Under the pieces are notes generated by a model. It did no database searches. It saw nothing but the letters and a program-made list of their open reading frames with translations, and was not told the DNA's origin. Positions 1 through 7,191 of a DNA stretch of 8,739 nt are shown one piece after another. Position numbers and translations under genes: made by a program. Within the stretch, counting starts at the first letter, position 1; the number at the start of each line of letters is the position of its first letter. The DNA lies in NCBI GenBank assembly GCA_020434605.1, contig JAGRAL010000233.1, positions 1-8,739 of the forward strand, read 5' to 3'. The stretch comes from Bdellovibrionales bacterium. GTDB taxonomy: Bacteria > Bdellovibrionota > Bdellovibrionia > Bdellovibrionales > UBA840.

Positions 1-1
1 A

Positions 2-130
2 TTTAAAAAATATCGTGAGGTTTTAAGTAAGCGTCGTATGGAGTATGAGACCAAAACTAAAATATGCCATAATGACGTTAAGAATGCTAAAGCTAGAATG
101 AAAAAAGCATCTGAATCTAGTTCAAATTAA
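2..130 (+). CDS. C-terminal end of an unrecognised protein (partial, enters from left edge)
   Basis: An open frame runs in from the left edge and ends at TAA 128-130, giving 42 residues. The fragment is highly charged and rich in Lys, Arg and Glu, with spacing that suggests an amphipathic helix. It ends in a Ser-rich tail (SESSSN). Codon choice (AAA, GAT, AGA, TCT) resembles that of the genes downstream. The start lies outside the window and no family is recognisable from this tail. It is on the same strand as queA and its stop is 43 bases upstream of the queA start, so the two could be co-transcribed. The frame is short enough that it could be open by chance, hence the moderate confidence. 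Confidence 0.5.
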   Translation, partial: FKKYREVLSKRRMEYETKTKICHNDVKNAKARMKKASESSSN

Positions 131-137
131 TATTTAT

Positions 138-167
138 TTGGGGATTTAGCCATTCTTGTGCTAGATC
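138..167 (+). promoter_or_regulatory. Possible promoter for queA with start point near the ATG
   Basis: A weak extended -10 (TG at 158-159 or 159-160, then TAGATC at 162-167) lies 18 bases after TTGGGG (138-143), a poor match to a -35 box. If it is used, transcription would begin about at the queA ATG (174) and the message would be leaderless. That would fit the absence of any Shine-Dalgarno sequence there. The box matches are weak and this is only a candidate. Confidence 0.2.
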
Positions 168-173
168 CCTTTC

Positions 174-1187
174 ATGCTTACCTCTGACTTAGACTATACA
201 TACCCAGAATCCCTTGTGGCCACAAAACCACAGAACCCAAGCCGCATTATGCTTGCAGGCAGCAAACCTAAAGAAGTTACTAAATCAGATCTTTTTATGT
301 TGTTTCAGCCCGGGGATATTTTAGTTGTTAATGAAACCAAAGTAATTCCTAAAAAAATCAAGGCCACTACTGCTAAAAATAAGCCTATTGAAATATTATT
401 TTTAGACGAAACAAGCGAAAATGTATGGTCCGTACTTTTGCCATTAAGTAGGTTACAGAAAGGCGAAGTGCTTAGTCTTCCCGAGGGACTTGAGCTTGTA
501 GTTATCGAAGGTGGAATCCCGCAGAAAGCAAGTGTAAGTAAAAAAATGGATGCCAACTACTTTATTACTCATGGCCAGATGCCACTGCCGCCCTATATTG
601 AAAAAGCTAGAAAGTTAGACCCCATCGAAAATGATGATATGAACTGGTACCAAACTGCCTGGGCAAAAACAGCGGGAAGTGCTGCTGCTCCTACAGCAAG
701 TTTTCACTTCACAGAGTCAGATCTAGAGGACTTTAAAAAGCGTGGCGTAAATGTTGAAAAGATTTGTTTGCATGTGGGACTGGGAACTTTTTTGCCAGTA
801 CAGGCAGAAGATTTAACAAAACACAAAATGCATTCTGAATATGCTGAAGTAAAATTGGCAACATGGAAAAGCATAAGTGAATGTAAGGGAAGGGTTTGGG
901 CATTAGGGACTACTGTTTGCCGTACCTTAGAAAGTATTCCGGCCGAAAAGCTAAGTCTTGAAGGGGATAGTTATAAAGGCAATACTGATATTTTTATTTA
1001 CCCAGGTCACTCATTTAAAGTGGTTACGGGTTTACTTACTAATTTTCACCAGCCAAAATCAACACTTCTAGCGCTAGTTGCTGCCTTTAGTGATTTAGAT
1101 ACTGTGAAGAAAAATTACGCTTGGGCCATTGAGAATAAGTTTAGATTATTTAGTTACGGCGATTTAAGTGTTTGGTTAAACGATTAA
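174..1187 (+). CDS. queA: S-adenosylmethionine:tRNA ribosyltransferase-isomerase (queuosine synthesis)
   Basis: QueA transfers and isomerises the ribosyl part of S-adenosylmethionine onto preQ1 already placed in tRNA, making epoxyqueuosine. It is a cytoplasmic enzyme. The 337 residues cover the family from end to end, slightly shorter than the 356 of E. coli. Visible family motifs are MPLPPYI (136-142), LHVGLGT (199-205), MHSEYAEV (219-226), GTT.CRTLES (245-254), DIFIYPG (272-278), TNFH.P.STL (289-298) and FSYGD (326-330). The usual PTAGLHF appears as PTASFHF (173-179) and the usual NNTRVIPAR as NETKVIPKK. The start at 174 is the only reasonable one: an in-frame stop lies at 162-164, and MLTSDLDY matches the family N-terminus. 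No Shine-Dalgarno sequence precedes it. tgt, the preceding step of the pathway, follows after the inverted-repeat element. Confidence 0.96.
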   Translation: MLTSDLDYTYPESLVATKPQNPSRIMLAGSKPKEVTKSDLFMLFQPGDILVVNETKVIPKKIKATTAKNKPIEILFLDETSENVWSVLLPLSRLQKGEVLSLPEGLELVVIEGGIPQKASVSKKMDANYFITHGQMPLPPYIEKARKLDPIENDDMNWYQTAWAKTAGSAAAPTASFHFTESDLEDFKKRGVNVEKICLHVGLGTFLPVQAEDLTKHKMHSEYAEVKLATWKSISECKGRVWALGTTVCRTLESIPAEKLSLEGDSYKGNTDIFIYPGHSFKVVTGLLTNFHQPKSTLLALVAAFSDLDTVKKNYAWAIENKFRLFSYGDLSVWLND

Positions 1188-1190
1188 AAC

Positions 1191-1350
1191 AGGGTGTGTA
1201 CTCATTTCAGAGATCGTTTACGAGAGATCAAATTAAACAGAAGTTCAAAGCGTGAGGAGGAAAAATAGTAGAACTATTTTGACAACGAGCAATGCTGAAA
1301 TTGTGTTTAATTTGATTTTGCAGTAGGTTTATGAAATGAGTACACGCCCT
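1191..1350. repeat. 160-bp nested inverted-repeat element (MITE-like or structured RNA)
   Basis: The outer arms are 1191-1209 and 1332-1350: 19 bases with 18 exact complements and one G-T pair. A second nested pair is 1227-1239 with 1304-1316, 13 bases and perfect; it extends to about 16 if G-T pairs are allowed. At the centre is an 8-bp hairpin, AAAATAGT (1262-1269) and ACTATTTT (1273-1280), with a 3-base loop. GGAG (1256-1259) sits just 5' of it, which recalls REP sequences. The element begins 3 bases after the queA stop and ends 25 bases before the tgt ATG. It contains no convincing gene. No run of T follows the right arm, so it does not look like an intrinsic terminator on the + strand. 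A mobile non-autonomous element or an RNA structure are both possible. Confidence 0.75.
1262..1280. repeat. Central hairpin of the inverted-repeat element
   Basis: A perfect 8-bp stem, AAAATAGT/ACTATTTT, closes a 3-base AGA loop at the middle of the larger nested palindrome. The flanks (GAGGAGG on the left, GACAACGAGC on the right) do not pair simply but contain G-A pairing possibilities. Farther out, AGC (1249-1251) can pair with GCT (1294-1296). An alternative pairing of AGTTC (1242-1246) with GAACT (1271-1275) would compete with this hairpin. Confidence 0.65.
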
Positions 1351-1375
1351 AATAAAAAGAAGAGAAGTGAAAGAT

Positions 1376-2497
1376 ATGACAATTGGAAAATATAAAGTTG
1401 AAGCTACAGATGGAACGGCTAGAGCAGGTACGCTGAGTACTGCTCACGGTGAGATCCAAACTCCTATTTTTATGCCAGTAGGTACGAAGGCAACTGTTAA
1501 GGCGATGTCATCTCACGAGTTAGAAGATATTGGCTCGCAAGTTATTTTAGGAAATACATATCATTTACACCTGCGCCCGGGCGAAGAATTGATCCAAGAA
1601 ATGGGCGGGCTACATAAGTTTATGAGTTGGAATAAACCCATTTTGACAGATAGTGGTGGCTTTCAAGTTTTTTCTTTATCATCTTTAAATAAACTAACTG
1701 AAGAAGGTGTTACTTTTAACTCTCACTTAGACGGCTCAAAACTATTTATATCTCCAGAAAAGAGTATGGAAATTCAGATGGCTTTAGGTTCTGATATTAT
1801 TATGGCCTTTGATGAGTGTTTAAAATACCCAGCGACAGATAAGCAGATAGAAGACTCAATTGCACTAACGTATCGTTGGTTAAAGCGTTGCAAAGAAAGA
1901 ATGAACCGTCCAGAGAGCTTGTTGTTTGGAATTGTTCAAGGCGGATTATCACTTAAATATCGAATGCAAAGTTTAGAACAAATTTGTTCCGTTGATTTAC
2001 CTGGCTATGCATTGGGTGGCTTTAGTATTGGAGAACCGCCAGAGATGATGCATGAACTGCTACCCGAGGTGGCTCCAAAGATGCCGAAAGACAAGCCAAG
2101 ATATTTGATGGGGGTAGGGACACCAAAAGATATTATCATTGCTATAGATTCAGGCATAGATATGTTTGATTGTGTAATGCCTACTAGAAACGCAAGAAAT
2201 GGGACTCTTTTTACATGGTCCGGAAAAGTATCAATCAAACGACTTCAATATGCTAAGGACCCAAGACCCCTTGATGAGAACTGTGCTTGTTATACTTGCA
2301 AAAACTACTCTAGATCTTATTTACGCCATCTCTTCATGAGTGATGAGATTTTAGGGGCGAGACTCAACACATATCACAACTTATTTTTCTATTTGGACAT
2401 CACTAGAAAAGCTAGAGAAGCTATAAAAAATGGCACATGGAATGACTTCCGTGATCAGTGTTTAACGCAATTTTCTAAAAAAGATTCAGATAGTTGA
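1376..2497 (+). CDS. tgt: Queuine/preQ1 tRNA-guanine transglycosylase
   Basis: Tgt exchanges guanine 34 of GUN-anticodon tRNAs for preQ1, the tRNA-insertion step of queuosine synthesis. From the ATG at 1376 it has 373 residues, close to E. coli Tgt. Visible features are the TDSGGFQVFSL motif with the nucleophile-region Asp92, and FDCVMPTRNARNG with Asp265. The zinc ligands are Cys303, Cys305, Cys308 (C-A-C-Y-T-C) and His334 (TYHN). The GGFSIGE loop of the substrate pocket is at about 214-220. An upstream GTG at 1367 would add three residues. I prefer ATG 1376 because AGAAG (1363-1367) is 8 bases upstream of it, while the purine run before the GTG is too close. The TIGKYKVEATDG N-terminus also fits the family. 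queA lies upstream across the repeat element and yajC follows. Confidence 0.98.
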   Translation: MTIGKYKVEATDGTARAGTLSTAHGEIQTPIFMPVGTKATVKAMSSHELEDIGSQVILGNTYHLHLRPGEELIQEMGGLHKFMSWNKPILTDSGGFQVFSLSSLNKLTEEGVTFNSHLDGSKLFISPEKSMEIQMALGSDIIMAFDECLKYPATDKQIEDSIALTYRWLKRCKERMNRPESLLFGIVQGGLSLKYRMQSLEQICSVDLPGYALGGFSIGEPPEMMHELLPEVAPKMPKDKPRYLMGVGTPKDIIIAIDSGIDMFDCVMPTRNARNGTLFTWSGKVSIKRLQYAKDPRPLDENCACYTCKNYSRSYLRHLFMSDEILGARLNTYHNLFFYLDITRKAREAIKNGTWNDFRDQCLTQFSKKDSDS

Positions 2498-2551
2498 TTC
2501 TTTTAAGGAAAAATGATTTTCTCTGGTCCTCTAAATACCTTTGGGAGGCCC

Positions 2552-2875
2552 ATGTTATCTTTATTAGTAAGTTTGGCTCACGCGCAAGAGGCGACAAAAC
2601 AGTCACCGCCATTAATTCAAACATTGATGCCGATGATTTTAATGTTTGCTGTATTTTATTTTCTTTTATTACGACCGCAAGCAAAGCGTGCAAAAGCTCA
2701 TGCAGATACATTAGCAGCTTTAAAGCGTGGAGATGAAGTTATCACTGCCGGTGGTATTTATGGGCGTGTAGAAGGTCTTACTGACGATTTCGTTACTCTA
2801 GAAGTTAGTGATGGCGTGAAACTAAAAATTGTTCGCAAAAACATTGCTAGCAAATTGAAAGAGAGCACAAAATGA
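2552..2875 (+). CDS. yajC: Sec translocase accessory subunit YajC
   Basis: YajC is a small inner-membrane protein that associates with SecD and SecF. From ATG 2552 it has 107 residues. A short N-terminus ending in AHAQ is followed by one hydrophobic membrane segment (about 22-40). Then comes the family hallmark RPQ.KR (41-46), a soluble tail with KRGDEVITAGG (58-68), G.V (71-73), and a basic VRKNIAS end. An alternative ATG at 2513 in the same frame would add 13 residues (MIFSGPLNTFGRP) that are not YajC-like. GGGAGG (2543-2548) precedes ATG 2552 and AAGGA (2505-2509) precedes ATG 2513, both only 3 bases away, so the start is a judgement based on the family. Its stop overlaps the secD start (ATGA 2872-2875), which fits coupled synthesis of the complex. 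Confidence 0.93.
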   Translation: MLSLLVSLAHAQEATKQSPPLIQTLMPMILMFAVFYFLLLRPQAKRAKAHADTLAALKRGDEVITAGGIYGRVEGLTDDFVTLEVSDGVKLKIVRKNIASKLKESTK

Positions 2876-4575
2876 TCGAAAGTATTAAATCAAGATTTGT
2901 ATTGATCATTCTATTAACGGTATCGGCTGTATATGCATTTTTACCGAACTTAATGGATACATCTAAGCATAGCTACTTACCGCAAAAAAAGATTAATTAT
3001 GGTTTAGATATTCAAGGTGGTTTGCACTTGGTAATGGGTGTAGACATTGACGGTGTACTAAGAGAAGCGACAGGAAGACTAGCGACAACTCTTAGTGATT
3101 TTCTACAAAAAGAAGGAAAGCCTGTAGCATCTGTTGATTCTAAGTATGATGCTACAAAAGATAAAGGCGCTAGATACACTTTAGAGGTAAATCTAAAGCA
3201 AGCGGGTGATAAAGAAGCTGTTACTAAGTTGTTACAAACTTCTTACCCTAACTTACAAGTTCTAGATCAAACTGAAACTCAAATGACATATATTTATACG
3301 ACTTTGTATTTGGCTGACTTGAGCACAAGAACTCTAGATCAAGCCATCGAGACAATTCGTAATCGTATTGATGAGTTCGGTGTTGCTGAGCCAAGCATTA
3401 CGGCACAAGGTTCTGATCGTATCCTTGTACAGCTTCCAGGTATTGAGGATGCTACTAAGGCAAAAGATTTAATTAACAGAACAGCAAAGCTTGAATTCAT
3501 GATGGTTGAAAACCCAAGTATGGATTTAAATGCACTTGTGGATGAAACTGAAAAAGCTGGAAACTTTAGTTTAAAGACACTGTCGTACTCAAATTATGTT
3601 CGTCAGTTGAACGATAGCATTCAGGCTAAAATTCCAAAAGGTACAATGGTTCTTTTTGGTAAATCACAAAGTGCGGAGAACTTAGAGGTAGCTAAAACTC
3701 CTTATTTAGTAAGAACAGATACTAACTTAGGTGGCGATAGTCTAAAAGATGCTTTTGTTTCTTATGATCAGTACAATACTCCGATCGTTAGTTTGAGCTT
3801 TAACCCAGCAGGGGCGGCTCGCTTTGGTGATTTAACCGGAGATAACATAGGAAAACAAATGGCAATTGTTTTAGATCAAACAGTGTATTCTGCTCCTGTG
3901 ATTCAAAGTCGTATTGCTGGTGGCAGTGCGCAGATCACAATGGGTGGATCACGTGACTTACAAAAGACAATTGATGAAGCAAAAAGTATTGCTGTAGCTC
4001 TTAGAGCTGGTGCGCTACCTGCTAGACTTGAGCAGTTAGAAGAAAGAACAATCGGACCAAGCCTTGGGGCGGATTCAATTGCAGCCGGTAAAAAAGCTTC
4101 TCTTGTAGCAGCTCTTTTGATCGTTGCTTTCATGATTGTTTACTACAAGACGTGTGGAGTGATTGCTGTTTTAGCTTTGGCTTTAAACATGTTCTTTACG
4201 CTTTGCTTGTTATCACTCTTAGGCGCAACCTTAACCTTACCGGGCATTGCGGGTATGGCTCTGACTTTGGGTACAGCAATTGATGCAAACGTAATTATCT
4301 TTGAAAGAATTAAAGAAGAACTAGCAAAGGGAGCTTCATTTAGAAAAGCAATTTCTGATGGGTTTCAACATGCGTTTAGTTCTATTTTTGACTCTAACAT
4401 AACAACAGCGATTACATGTTTTGTACTAATTTACTACGGATCAGGTCCTGTTAGAGGTTTTGCGGTTACGCTATTGATTGGTTTAACTACTTCTATGTTT
4501 ACAGCTATTTTTGTCTCTCGTGCTGTAATGGATCTATTAACAGTAAAATTTGGATTAAAAAAATTATCTATTTAA
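2872..4575 (+). CDS. secD: Protein translocase subunit SecD
   Basis: SecD and SecF form the proton-driven membrane complex that helps pull exported proteins out of SecYEG on the outer side of the inner membrane. The 567 residues have the expected layout. Transmembrane segment 1 is at about 9-25, followed by the conserved YGLDIQGGLHLVM (43-55). A large periplasmic domain (about 30-400) follows, with DRILVQLPGIEDATKAKDLI (182-201) and the AP.I...I.GG.A.I region (341-355). Five more membrane segments span about 408-560. LPGIAGMALTLGTAIDANV.IFERIKEEL (456-484) carries Asp471 in the position of the E. coli membrane aspartate Asp519. The start overlaps the yajC stop by four bases. secF starts 10 bases after the stop. 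Confidence 0.98.
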   Translation: MIESIKSRFVLIILLTVSAVYAFLPNLMDTSKHSYLPQKKINYGLDIQGGLHLVMGVDIDGVLREATGRLATTLSDFLQKEGKPVASVDSKYDATKDKGARYTLEVNLKQAGDKEAVTKLLQTSYPNLQVLDQTETQMTYIYTTLYLADLSTRTLDQAIETIRNRIDEFGVAEPSITAQGSDRILVQLPGIEDATKAKDLINRTAKLEFMMVENPSMDLNALVDETEKAGNFSLKTLSYSNYVRQLNDSIQAKIPKGTMVLFGKSQSAENLEVAKTPYLVRTDTNLGGDSLKDAFVSYDQYNTPIVSLSFNPAGAARFGDLTGDNIGKQMAIVLDQTVYSAPVIQSRIAGGSAQITMGGSRDLQKTIDEAKSIAVALRAGALPARLEQLEERTIGPSLGADSIAAGKKASLVAALLIVAFMIVYYKTCGVIAVLALALNMFFTLCLLSLLGATLTLPGIAGMALTLGTAIDANVIIFERIKEELAKGASFRKAISDGFQHAFSSIFDSNITTAITCFVLIYYGSGPVRGFAVTLLIGLTTSMFTAIFVSRAVMDLLTVKFGLKKLSI

Positions 4576-4585
4576 GGGTGTAAAC

Positions 4586-5500
4586 GTGAGAAATAAAGAA
4601 TTTGGAAAGATAGACTTTGTTAGTAAAATTAGCTTGTTTACCGTGTTGTCGATTGTTCTTGTTGGTTTAGCGCTTTTTACAGTTTTTACGAAGGGCTTAA
4701 ACTACGGAATTGATTTTGCTGGTGGTACAGAAGTACAAGTTTTGTTTAAAGTAGATACAAATGCAGCGCAAGTTCGTAAGATTGTGGATGGTCTTGGCTT
4801 AGGTGAAGCTCAAGTGCAGGCATTTGGAGAAGCGGAAGAGTTTTTGTTTCGTTTTCAAAACGATGATACAAAATCAGATTCAGCGCAAAACGAAGAAAAC
4901 AAAGCTCGTGTTGCCTCTTTAAGAAAAGCATTTACCGAGACTTTTGGTGAGTCGCAATTTGAGATTAGACGTATTGATACAGTAGGTCCGCAGGTTGGTT
5001 CGCAACTAAAGAAAAATGCGCTTTTAGCAATGTTCTATAGCTTGTTGCTAATCTTAATTTATATCGGGCTTCGATTTGACTACGAATATGCTCCGGGAGC
5101 TATTTTTAGTTTGTTTCACGATGTGGCCATCGCTGTAGGGCTTTATTCATTAATAGGAAAAGAAGTGAATATTCAAATTCTAGCAGCGGTTTTGACGATC
5201 ATTGGTTTATCTTTAAACGATACCATCATCAACTTCGATAGAATTCGTGAAAACAGAAATCTATTAAAAGATGCTAGTCTTGAGAACATTATTAACCTCT
5301 CTATTAACCAGATGCTGACTCGAACTATTTTAACCAGCTTAACAATTGTTTTTGCTGTTGGTTCACTTTTCTTCTTTGCTGGTGGGGTTATTTCTGACTT
5401 CGCACTAGTATTAGGTATCGGTATCACGGTTGGTACATATTCTTCTATTTATGTAGCAGCACCTATCATGCTTCTTGGACAAAAGCTTAAGAAGTCGTGA
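4586..5500 (+). CDS. secF: Protein translocase subunit SecF
   Basis: SecF is the partner of SecD in the SecDF export motor of the inner membrane. The 304 residues show membrane segment 1 (about 15-34) and the GIDFAGGT motif (41-48). A periplasmic domain follows (about 50-140), including a hydrophilic acidic stretch (92-107), then VGPQVG (133-138) and five further membrane segments (about 143-298). SLND (209-212) and TRT (245-247) place Asp212 and Arg246 at the positions of E. coli Asp213 and Arg247, which are tied to proton-coupled function. The start is GTG at 4586. AAGGG (4574-4578), seven bases upstream and overlapping the secD stop, is a good Shine-Dalgarno match. The stop overlaps the recJ-like start by four bases (GTGA 5497-5500). 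Confidence 0.98.
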   Translation: MRNKEFGKIDFVSKISLFTVLSIVLVGLALFTVFTKGLNYGIDFAGGTEVQVLFKVDTNAAQVRKIVDGLGLGEAQVQAFGEAEEFLFRFQNDDTKSDSAQNEENKARVASLRKAFTETFGESQFEIRRIDTVGPQVGSQLKKNALLAMFYSLLLILIYIGLRFDYEYAPGAIFSLFHDVAIAVGLYSLIGKEVNIQILAAVLTIIGLSLNDTIINFDRIRENRNLLKDASLENIINLSINQMLTRTILTSLTIVFAVGSLFFFAGGVISDFALVLGIGITVGTYSSIYVAAPIMLLGQKLKKS

Positions 5501-7191
5501 TATTAAGTAGGGAGTGGCAACTTAAAAATACACCTGTTGAGGATGTGCTTTTGCCATTTCCCTTATTGATCAATAGACTCCTAGCCTCTAGAGGGTTTTC
5601 TTCTGAAGAAATGGTTAGAGACTTTATCTCATCCTCTCTTCGCCACATGAAATCACCATATGCACTAAAAGACATGGAGCTTGCCGTAAAACGATTGCGA
5701 CAAGCTTTTGAGAATGACGAAAGCGTATTGGTATACGGTGATTTTGATTTGGACGGCTCTAGCGGACTTGCCATCCTTGTTGATGGCTTAAAGGACTTGG
5801 GCTTTTCAAATATTAGCTACTTTCAACCTAAGCGTCTTAGTGATGGTTATGGCTTACACGCAAAGTTTATAGAGACGTTTAAAAAGCAGGGCGTAAACCT
5901 GATTGTTACCGTTGATCTTGGCATTACAGCGATGGAGGCTGCTTTAGAGTGTAAGCAGCAAGGAATCGATTTAATTATTACGGATAACCATTTACCAAAA
6001 GAAACTTTACCTGATGCGTATGCTGTTATTAATCCTAACCGTAGTGATTGCGATAGTGGTTTAGGATATTTCTGTGGGGCGGGAGTTGGCTACTATCTTC
6101 TCTTGGCTCTTAAGATGAAGTGGGCAGAGTTAGGCACTCCTCATTCGTGGGATCCAAAATCCTCGTTAGATCTGCTGGTGGTCGCAATATTGACTGACAT
6201 GGTTCCGCTTAAAAATGAAAATAGAGCACTGGCAAAACATGGAATTGCTCATTTTCAAAATACTAAAAGACCTGCTCTTCAATATCTTTTAAAAAGTTTA
6301 AACATGATAGGCCGTCCTTTAAGTGGACAAGACATTGCGATAGGCTTTGCTCCTAAATTAAATGCTTTGTCTCGTTTAGAGCAAGATGTTTTACCGATTG
6401 ATCTATTTTTAGAAAAAGATATTTCTAAGGCCGCCAAGCTAACACATCAAGCGATTCAAATGAATGACAGTAGAAAGGATCTACAATCTGAAGCAGAAGA
6501 AGAAGCTAGAAGCCTTCATTCTATCAATCAAGATCAAGGATTTGTTTTTGTATATTCAGAAAATTTTCATAAGGGTGTGATTGGACTAGTAGCTACAAAA
6601 TTGTCACAAGAATACCAGGTTCCAAGTTTTGTGGCGACACTAGCTGGTGATAAGCTAGTGGGTAGTGCAAGGGCTCCTAACTCCTATGGCGGATCACTTT
6701 TAGATATTTTTGAAAAGGTGAGCATGCACCTTGATAGTTTTGGGGGGCATAAAGCTGCTGCTGGTTTTCAGTTGAAGTTAGAAAATACAGAGGCGTTTCG
6801 TAATGCTTTGACCAAGGTTTTAAAAGACCCAATCAACACCACTCAAAAGGTAGAATACGACATTGAAGCCAGCTTGTCTGAACTTAATGAGGATGCGCTA
6901 GATGCCCTAGATCTTATTGGCCCCTATGGTACTGGCTTTCCTGTCCCTCTGTTTTTTGTAAAAAATCTACAAGTGACTAGTAAAACAGTCATGCGCGGTG
7001 AACATATAAGGCTGCAGGTACAGGATAAATCTTCAAATCGTAAAACCGTCTTATTGTTTTCTCCTCCTCCTCATGCTAAAGAAATAGGCGAAGGACAGGA
7101 GATTGATCTTTTGGTTGAGTTGCAGTGGAACTACTATAATGGTCGTAAATCCACCCAATTACTGGCAAAAGACATCAGATTACGAATATGA
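5497..7191 (+). CDS. recJ: RecJ-type single-stranded DNA exonuclease (DHH family), with altered motifs
   Basis: RecJ degrades single-stranded DNA 5' to 3' in recombination and repair. The 564 residues match the usual RecJ length (577 in E. coli) and domain order. The DHH domain has VYGDFDLDG (79-87), RLSDGYGLH (113-121), TVDLG (138-142), TDNHLP (162-167) and LTDMVPL (232-238). The DHHA1 domain has GVIGLVATKL (360-369), GSARA (389-393) and FGGHKAAAGF (415-424). An OB-like end spans about 450-564. Asp82, Asp84, Asp86, Asp140, His165 and Asp234 of the metal site are present. The first His of DHH is Asn164, however, and TVDNG is TVDLG. The start is a GTG overlapping the secF stop; a weak AAGAAG precedes it. 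The overall family is clear, but whether it is a fully active nuclease is not. Confidence 0.92.
   Translation: MILSREWQLKNTPVEDVLLPFPLLINRLLASRGFSSEEMVRDFISSSLRHMKSPYALKDMELAVKRLRQAFENDESVLVYGDFDLDGSSGLAILVDGLKDLGFSNISYFQPKRLSDGYGLHAKFIETFKKQGVNLIVTVDLGITAMEAALECKQQGIDLIITDNHLPKETLPDAYAVINPNRSDCDSGLGYFCGAGVGYYLLLALKMKWAELGTPHSWDPKSSLDLLVVAILTDMVPLKNENRALAKHGIAHFQNTKRPALQYLLKSLNMIGRPLSGQDIAIGFAPKLNALSRLEQDVLPIDLFLEKDISKAAKLTHQAIQMNDSRKDLQSEAEEEARSLHSINQDQGFVFVYSENFHKGVIGLVATKLSQEYQVPSFVATLAGDKLVGSARAPNSYGGSLLDIFEKVSMHLDSFGGHKAAAGFQLKLENTEAFRNALTKVLKDPINTTQKVEYDIEASLSELNEDALDALDLIGPYGTGFPVPLFFVKNLQVTSKTVMRGEHIRLQVQDKSSNRKTVLLFSPPPHAKEIGEGQEIDLLVELQWNYYNGRKSTQLLAKDIRLRI

Noticed and set aside
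131..173. preQ1 riboswitch upstream of queA
   Set aside because: The gap of 43 bases lacks a C-rich loop with an A-rich tail and has no ribosome site to sequester.
1191..1350. Inverted repeat as an intrinsic terminator after queA
   Set aside because: The right arm is followed by AATAAAAAG, not a T run, and the arms are separated by 122 bases of further structure.
1188..1366. c-di-GMP or other known riboswitch in the queA-tgt gap
   Set aside because: The long symmetric arms and AT-rich stems do not match any riboswitch consensus that I know.
2475..2711. Open frame of 78 codons on the - strand across the tgt-yajC junction
   Set aside because: It is a shadow of tgt and yajC, with no family features or ribosome site.
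5487..5774. Open frame of 95 codons on the - strand over the start of the recJ-like gene
   Set aside because: It lies wholly over conserved RecJ coding sequence and has no recognisable features.
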